Below are positions 58,572 through 64,000 of a stretch of DNA of 64,000 nucleotides, one piece after another. The DNA lies in contig OY720344.1 in assembly GCA_963082975.1 (NCBI GenBank), forward strand, positions 87,978,107-88,042,106. The letters are read 5' to 3'. The notes beneath the pieces were generated by a model, which worked only from the letters and a program-made list of their open reading frames with translations, was not told the DNA's origin and did not search any database. The translations under genes and the position numbers were made by a program. How positions within the stretch are numbered: the first letter of the stretch is position 1; each line of letters begins with the position of its first letter. This DNA is from Labia minor (Eukaryota > Arthropoda > Insecta > Dermaptera > Spongiphoridae).

Positions 58572-59427
58572 ATAGTTGGATAAACTTTGTATTTTAATTT
58601 TTTCCAAGTTTAAATGATAAAAAATTTCAATATTTCATTTCAAACTGTTTTTTAATAAGTTGACAAAAAAATTAATGAAGCGTTAGGAAATTAATTTATA
58701 TTATTATTTATTATTATTATTATTATTTATTCAAGAAATATATATATTTACAATCATTCTGTATGTTATTTCAGTCCACCTCATTTGAGTGGTGACAAAA
58801 AAAACAATATCAAAAACATCCAAAAAGCAAACAAAAACAAAATAAAAAAAGCAAAACATATTTACATATTTACTTAATAACTAAGACTCTGAAATCAACG
58901 ATCATAATGTCTCAAATTGAAGGCACACATAATCATAGACCCAGAGTATAAGTTTTACATCTTTTCAGATATATACAGTAAAGAAAAAAAAAACAAAACA
59001 AGAAAAACAAAATACAAAAAAATGCCAAAAAAAAAAAAAATAAATCGAACACAGTGCCAAAAAAACCAAAACACAACAAAAGAGAGAGAAAATAAATAAA
59101 AAGGAATATTTAATCATTATTCCTCTAATATGAAAGATCTCAATTTTAGGAGACCACTCATAAAGCAATATATATTATTTATATCCTCCCAACACTTGGT
59201 CGTGAGAATCATCTCCAAGTTACTTCTCTTTAAGAAATGATTTCTCAAGTGGTCATATATATTATAAGAAGACTAATTCATAAATTATATTATTTTTATA
59301 TTTTTAGTTTTTATTTAAGCTTATTAAGTCGCTTGTATTACGTCAGTTCGATAAATACCGGGATTAATTATTCATCATTATTCCTCAATATACTCTTCTA
59401 CATTTTACGATTAGTCTATGCTTTCTA
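57857..59427. other. AT-rich non-coding DNA
   Basis: Includes the (TA)n run at 58518 and an A-rich stretch at 58980-59100 whose frames are lysine- or phenylalanine-rich artefacts. Confidence 0.55.
58518..58569. repeat. (TA)n microsatellite
   Basis: About 26 uninterrupted TA units, the longest in the window. Confidence 0.95.
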
Positions 59428-59611
59428 CACTATGAGCGGGGCGGGTATTTATACCCGTTGCCACTTATATGAGGGATATATATTAGTTATCGTTTAAAAT
59501 AAGTAATTTTAAGTGACACATATTATATAAGTGGTAACGGGTATAAATACCCGCCCCGCTTATAAGTGGCAGTCCCCGCAACGGGTACAAATACCCGCCC
59601 CGCTCAGTGTG
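59428..59611. repeat. Three-module GC-rich inverted repeat
   Basis: GAGCGGGGCGGGTATTTATA-type modules: one direct (59434-59470) and two inverted (59529-59561 and 59561-59608), the outer pair forming near-terminal inverted repeats (CACTATGAGCGGGG and, inverted, CACACTGAGCGGGG). Each module holds ATACCCG and TAAGTGGC-like parts. Probably a MITE; no clear target duplication. Confidence 0.7.
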
Positions 59612-61096
59612 TTAATTATCTTTAACCTTGGCAATCAATACTCTTGAGTCATATCTTTTAAACTAAATGTCAGATTGCCACGAAATTTTTATACATGTCT
59701 TTTGAATATTAGAAATACTAGATTAAGTTAATGATTGTTTAAAGGTGTTATTATGTTGGGTCTGGGACTTAATGAGTGATTCATGTATATCAACATCATA
59801 TTATTGACAATTTATAATTTTATACTAGTCTTTAATAAAGATGAAAGAATATATAAATGTATATTATAACGATAAATGAAAGAATGATAATTAAAATTCG
59901 ATTTTACGTTGAATCAAAAAATATTATATCAAATTATTAGAAAAGTGAAGGCCACAAATTCAAGCTCTTTGTCTTTTTTACATAGGCATATTTGGATAAA
60001 AAAAATATTAATTTGAACAATTCAATAAAACTCTTCAGACACGTTTTTCAAACAATAATAACAAATTGATTATAAAATGATATTGGATTCACGCTACAAG
60101 TAACAATTGAATGTTATAATTCCATTATTATTAAATGATTTTAAATTTAATTGAAATTTTTGAGAGGTTGATTTTTGTTTGAATGGTAAAATATTTACAT
60201 TTTTTTTGATTTGATTAAATCATTTACTTATAGAAAAAAAATAACACCAATTAATAATAATTATTTAATGAAAATAAATTAAACACTTTAGGTATTGCTA
60301 TAACAATTTATTTGATAAAACGTTAATTACGTCATTATCTAATATAAATGCATGTACGTAGGTACTTCTCCAAAAATTTTGGTAAATTTTGTTTTAATAT
60401 TATTATTTTCCGCATATCATTATCTTGTTATCTGGAAAATTATTTTATCGTTTATTTTAAATTATTTTTATTTATTTTAAGATTTGAATCGTTTTCCGAA
60501 TGAAAAAAATAAATTATTAACAAGGAAATTGTTTTATTGTATTATAATATCAAACTAATGTGTTTATCTTTAATTTAAAACTCTGTTTTAATGTTGAAGT
60601 ACTTGAACTTTTTTAATTAAAAATCCTATATTTATTTTCTATCTATTTACCTATATTTCATATTAATAGAAAAATTATAAAATAATTTTATCACAAAATG
60701 GATAAATATACTAATTAACAAATGTACGTTAATTTTCAAGATAGCAAAAAAACAAATAAATTAGGATTTATATAGGTATCTAATAGATTATTTTGTATAT
60801 TGTTTATAATTTAAATCGTTAGAGATATATGGAAAAGGAATATCTATTTTAAATATAAAAATTAAATTTTATAGTTTATGTTTTGTACAGTCAATAAAAT
60901 TTTTGTACTAGTATCTTTTTCTTATATTATTTTTTCCTTAAAAATTTTAAAATCAGTCCCAGGAAATGAATCAATTTATTGCCTATCCTCTCAGCAACTT
61001 TCCATTGCAATATCCTGCGGTTTTGCCTACCAAAATATATTTTAAATAAATACAATGGTTTTTCGTTTGGAAAAATATTTAAGTTTATTTATATAA
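59612..61096. other. AT-rich non-coding DNA
   Basis: Only a 75-bp block (60346-60422) that recurs, diverged, at 61187-61262. Confidence 0.55.
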
Positions 61097-61280
61097 TAGC
61101 TGCTCCGAGCGCCTTTGGCGCTCTTCACGCCTAAAGGGGGCTCTGCCCCCTGTACCCCCGAGTGATACATAGTATTTGGTTGAAAATGTATGTACGTATA
61201 TACTTTTCCAAAAATGTTGGTAAATTTTGTTTTAATTTTATTATTTTCTGCATATCATTTTGTTTCAATCAGTATATTAA
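61097..61280 (+). repeat. Double-hairpin GC-rich repeat (family H), copy 5, with inserted block
   Basis: Both stems are present (GAGCGCC-TTT-GGCGCTC; GGGGGC-TCT-GCCCCC). After TATTTGGTTGAAAA an extra 75-bp block (61187-61262) replaces the usual AAAGGTTTTCATCC; a diverged copy of that block occurs at 60346-60422. Confidence 0.75.
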
Positions 61281-61314
61281 ATAAAACATTCATTTATTTT
61301 TGTGTTCTTGTATA

Positions 61315-61670
61315 TGTTATATCTATCTATCTATCTACCTCTGGCCTATGGCTTTACGTTACTCGACAGTTTTTGGCCGCAACAACCATATTTCTCCAAG
61401 TGCCCCTATCCTGAGTTATAACCATCTAACTCCTACCATGTCCCATCTGTCTCACGTCCTTGGTCTTCCAAACGGACGTTTTCCAATCGATCTCCACAAC
61501 AATATCTTTTTTACCTCTCCCAATCTAGCCATGTGCCCTGCCTATCGCAGCCTTCTCAATTTTATAACCCTAACTATTTCTGGAGAGGCATGCAATTCCT
61601 CGTTATGCTGTCTTCGCCATTCCTCGGTGTCCTCATCTTTCTTTGGTCCATAAATGTATATTAAGATTTT
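61315..61670 (-). pseudogene. LINE ORF2 C-terminal region, degenerate
   Basis: Minus strand reading: GPKKDEDTEEWRRQHNEELH, KLRRLR, AGHMARLGE, IGKRPFGRPRT, with stops replacing the Trp of RWAGH and breaking the GRPRT block. The tail is (GATA)n at 61315-61338. It is the same LINE group as 9634-10190, with a slightly more complete linker. The + strand frame 61300-61653 is its shadow. Confidence 0.88.
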
Positions 61671-62259
61671 GTATATTAATACTGTTCCTCTCTGATACTA
61701 AATATTTTGTCTTATCACTATTAATTAACCCCATCTCTTTTCCTGCCTCGATTAATTTTTTTAGGCTACTTTAAATGTTATTAATTTATTTAAAAAAGAA
61801 AACAAAAATAAAAATAAAATATAAATAAATTAGCATAATACTAAACTACTATAAAAATAATATTAAAAAATATCTATTAAAATCTTACCTGAAAATCCAA
61901 TTATGAGACCAAATTTTCTTAATTAAAATGATTTACTCATATAATCTTAAAAATTAATAGAATTAAATTACAGTAGTCGAAATGCGAATGTTTTCAAAGT
62001 TTAAAAGGCCAATAAGATCAATTGAGATATTGTAAATATCAATATATATATATTAAAAGATTTTACAGACAAAAACCTTTTTATATATATATAGAAAACC
62101 TAATCTAATAATAATAATAATAATCACACCCCTATACCACCGATTTGATTTGCAGTATTTGAGGTGAAGAATCGGCTTGAATTAGATTGATCACACAATA
62201 AAACCTGAAATCAAAATTTCTAACAAGACTAAAAATTAGGAAATAAAAAAATATAAAAA

Positions 62260-62540
62260 AAATAATTTCTTCATACATACCACGATTTCCTTATAATTAA
62301 TCATATCTAAAAAATGAAAGCGTGGGCGCCAAACATACAGGGAAAAACGCAAATTCTACTTCAAATAGACATAGTTATCAATTTATAGTGGAAAATGAAA
62401 AAAACAGAAAGGTTTGTGCATATACAAGGAAATGTCGTTCGTATTCTTTTCCTTTTCCTGTATGTTTGGCGCCCGCGCTTTCATTTTTTTTAGATATGAT
62501 TAATTATAAGGAAATCGTGGTGTGTGAAGAGAAATTATTT
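62260..62540. repeat. Long fold-back, arms of about 85 bp
   Basis: Left arm 62260-62346 (ATAATTTCTTCA, CCACGATTTCCTTATAATTA, GAAAGCGTGGGCGCC, AACATACAGG) is inverted at 62451-62540 with few changes, separated by about 105 bp. GGCGCC near the tip of each arm is notable in this AT-rich context. Confidence 0.88.
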
Positions 62541-62854
62541 TCTCCTTTTTAGTGCATTAAAATAAAAACGTGTTTTTAAAAAGATTTTTTTATATTTTTT
62601 TTATTTTTATTATACGCTTTTATTTATTTTCAAACTGTGTCCTGTCGTCAAATCATGCAACCTGAATTTGACTCACTGATCGAATGAGCTTAAATTTCGC
62701 ATTCAAATGTAACTCCGATAACAATGCAATATTCTGGTTCATCCTAAGTCAGAGGTAACCTAGGAGGTATTATTTTTATCAATTAGTAATTACATATTTA
62801 TATAATATATATAATATTGAAAAATAGTAATTTTATACATATTGCATAATATTG

Positions 62855-63032
62855 AAAAATATGTATGGGAAAAAACGACTGTTTTTAGGGTTTTCCCGGC
62901 AATTATTCGATTTTTTCTCGCCTTAAAAACCATCCTTGGATTTCAACGAACATTTTAAAAAAAGAATTGGCAAAATCGGTCCAGGCATTATTGAGTAATA
63001 TCCAACACATTTTGCGATTCATTTTTATATAT
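62855..63032 (+). repeat. K repeat copy 2
   Basis: ATGTATGGGAAAAAACGACT, AGGGTTTTCCCGGCAATTAT, AAAAGAATTGGCAAAATCGG, TTTTGCGATTCATTTTTATA. It lacks the 5' X-box palindrome of copy 1. Confidence 0.7.
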
Positions 63033-64000
63033 AAGATTATATGAATGTTAATAAATGCTAAATTTTAGTAATAGTTTATATTTTTAAAATTTTTTTAAAA
63101 ATACCTCGTAACTATTAATATGTTATTCATAATCGAATGTACTCTATATCAGAACTACTCGCCATTTCAATTAAAAAAAATATAAATAAAATAATGGGTT
63201 CCTCAAGTCAATCATTGACTTTTGTATCTTATAAAAGTACGAGCGTGTGCTTATTTTGAAGGGACTTTTTAACTCGTTTCAAATTTTATCTTGAAAAATT
63301 GACATCATTTGAAAGCCTACTGTTTCATTTGATTTTGTTTGTTTTAATTAATGAAAAGCAATTCGTTGACCTGTCATTTAGTTTATTTTTTTTTTATTAA
63401 GTTGTTTTATCTTAATGACCATTTATAAATTGAAGGCTGGCTTCATTCAAATATTGATATGTTATTTCTTTTAATTATAAAATAATTCCTAAATTTTAAA
63501 TCTATAATCATAACTTCTTCAGGATAATTTATCTTAAAAATGGCAAAATCGATGATTTGCGGGCTACATCTGGCTCTTGTTTGGCTCTCTTTATTATATA
63601 TAATAACAATCACTATCTTAGTTTATTTACTTCGCAATCTGTAAAAATTAATACATAAATTATGTAACTGTTATTAAATATCTTAAAATAATAATTTGTG
63701 AATAAAAATAATATACGAATTTTTTTATACTTCAGTAATTTATTTAAAATAATTTTCTTAAAGAAAACTGCGACCACCTGAACTAAAATAATATTCTCAT
63801 AAAAAACTTATATGATAGATTAGAAAATTTTAATTGACCTGATTTTCTATTTTATTTAATAGAATGTTATTTTTTTCAAGAGCAAGAAATCATCAAGATG
63901 TTTCGTTTTTTTTTATTTCTATTTTAAAGGTTGAGCTCCTGCGATGTAATTGGTCTTTTCAGGCGTTCAAGTATAGAATAGGGTTGCTGACAGAGTAGGA
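63033..64000. other. AT-rich non-coding DNA to the window end
   Basis: No gene, RNA or repeat supported. Confidence 0.55.

Noticed and set aside
58917..59168. Lysine-rich and phenylalanine-rich overlapping frames
   Set aside because: Artefacts of an A-rich tract.
61300..61653. 117-residue + strand open frame
   Set aside because: It is the shadow of a degenerate LINE fragment whose recognisable protein reads on the minus strand.
62322..62552. 76-residue frame
   Set aside because: It crosses the fold-back repeat and encodes nothing recognisable.

Overview
The window is AT-rich (roughly a quarter G+C by eye) eukaryotic DNA, almost entirely non-coding and packed with transposon remains. The one host gene I recognise is on the + strand: two exons of a STAR/KH RNA-binding protein of the KHDRBS (Sam68-like) family, at 19558-19674 and 47002-47148. 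They join in frame (phase 0, gtaagt donors, pyrimidine-rich acceptors) across a 27.3 kb intron. The residues of the second exon look protostome- or arthropod-like rather than vertebrate. Together with mariner, hAT and LINE remains this suggests an AT-rich arthropod or other protostome, but I cannot name the species. The first and last exons of the gene were not found here.

Upstream (1-19557): a LINE 3' end, a double-hairpin GC-rich repeat, a tRNA-derived SINE split by a 1.3 kb hAT relic with an exact 8-bp target duplication (itself carrying a nested CCGACCGACG-type repeat), further LINE 3' ends on the minus strand, Penelope-like fold-backs with a possible decayed hammerhead, a 292-bp hAT MITE with a perfect target duplication, and a 3 x 25 bp GC-rich tandem repeat.

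Intron (19675-47001): it holds an apparently intact hAT element (20858-24214) encoding a 619-residue transposase, with matching inverted ends and an 8-bp GTTTAACC duplication; a mariner transposase relic; and, most strikingly, an 8.26 kb direct tandem duplication (28256-36517 and 36518-44778) followed by a third partial unit to 46106. The unit boundaries lie in copies of one repeat ('R'), and two diagnostic differences show the middle R to be a hybrid. This is the signature of unequal crossing-over between flanking repeats, or of an assembly loop through them. Each unit carries R with a tRNA-Gln-like A/B-box relic, a promoter-like patch with a nuclear-receptor type inverted repeat, some GC-richer conserved-looking blocks, a 0.7 kb inverted repeat and a CCGACCGACG-type repeat.

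Downstream (47149-64000): intron or flanking DNA with a diverged R copy, a hAT MITE, SINE and LINE tails, a GC-rich island with an A-rich end, a reversed SINE head followed by a coding-like relic, a three-module GC-rich inverted repeat, a long fold-back and many microsatellites. Few sequences here work together in the sense of an operon; the layout is one gene fragment whose long intron has been filled, and perhaps duplicated, by mobile DNA.
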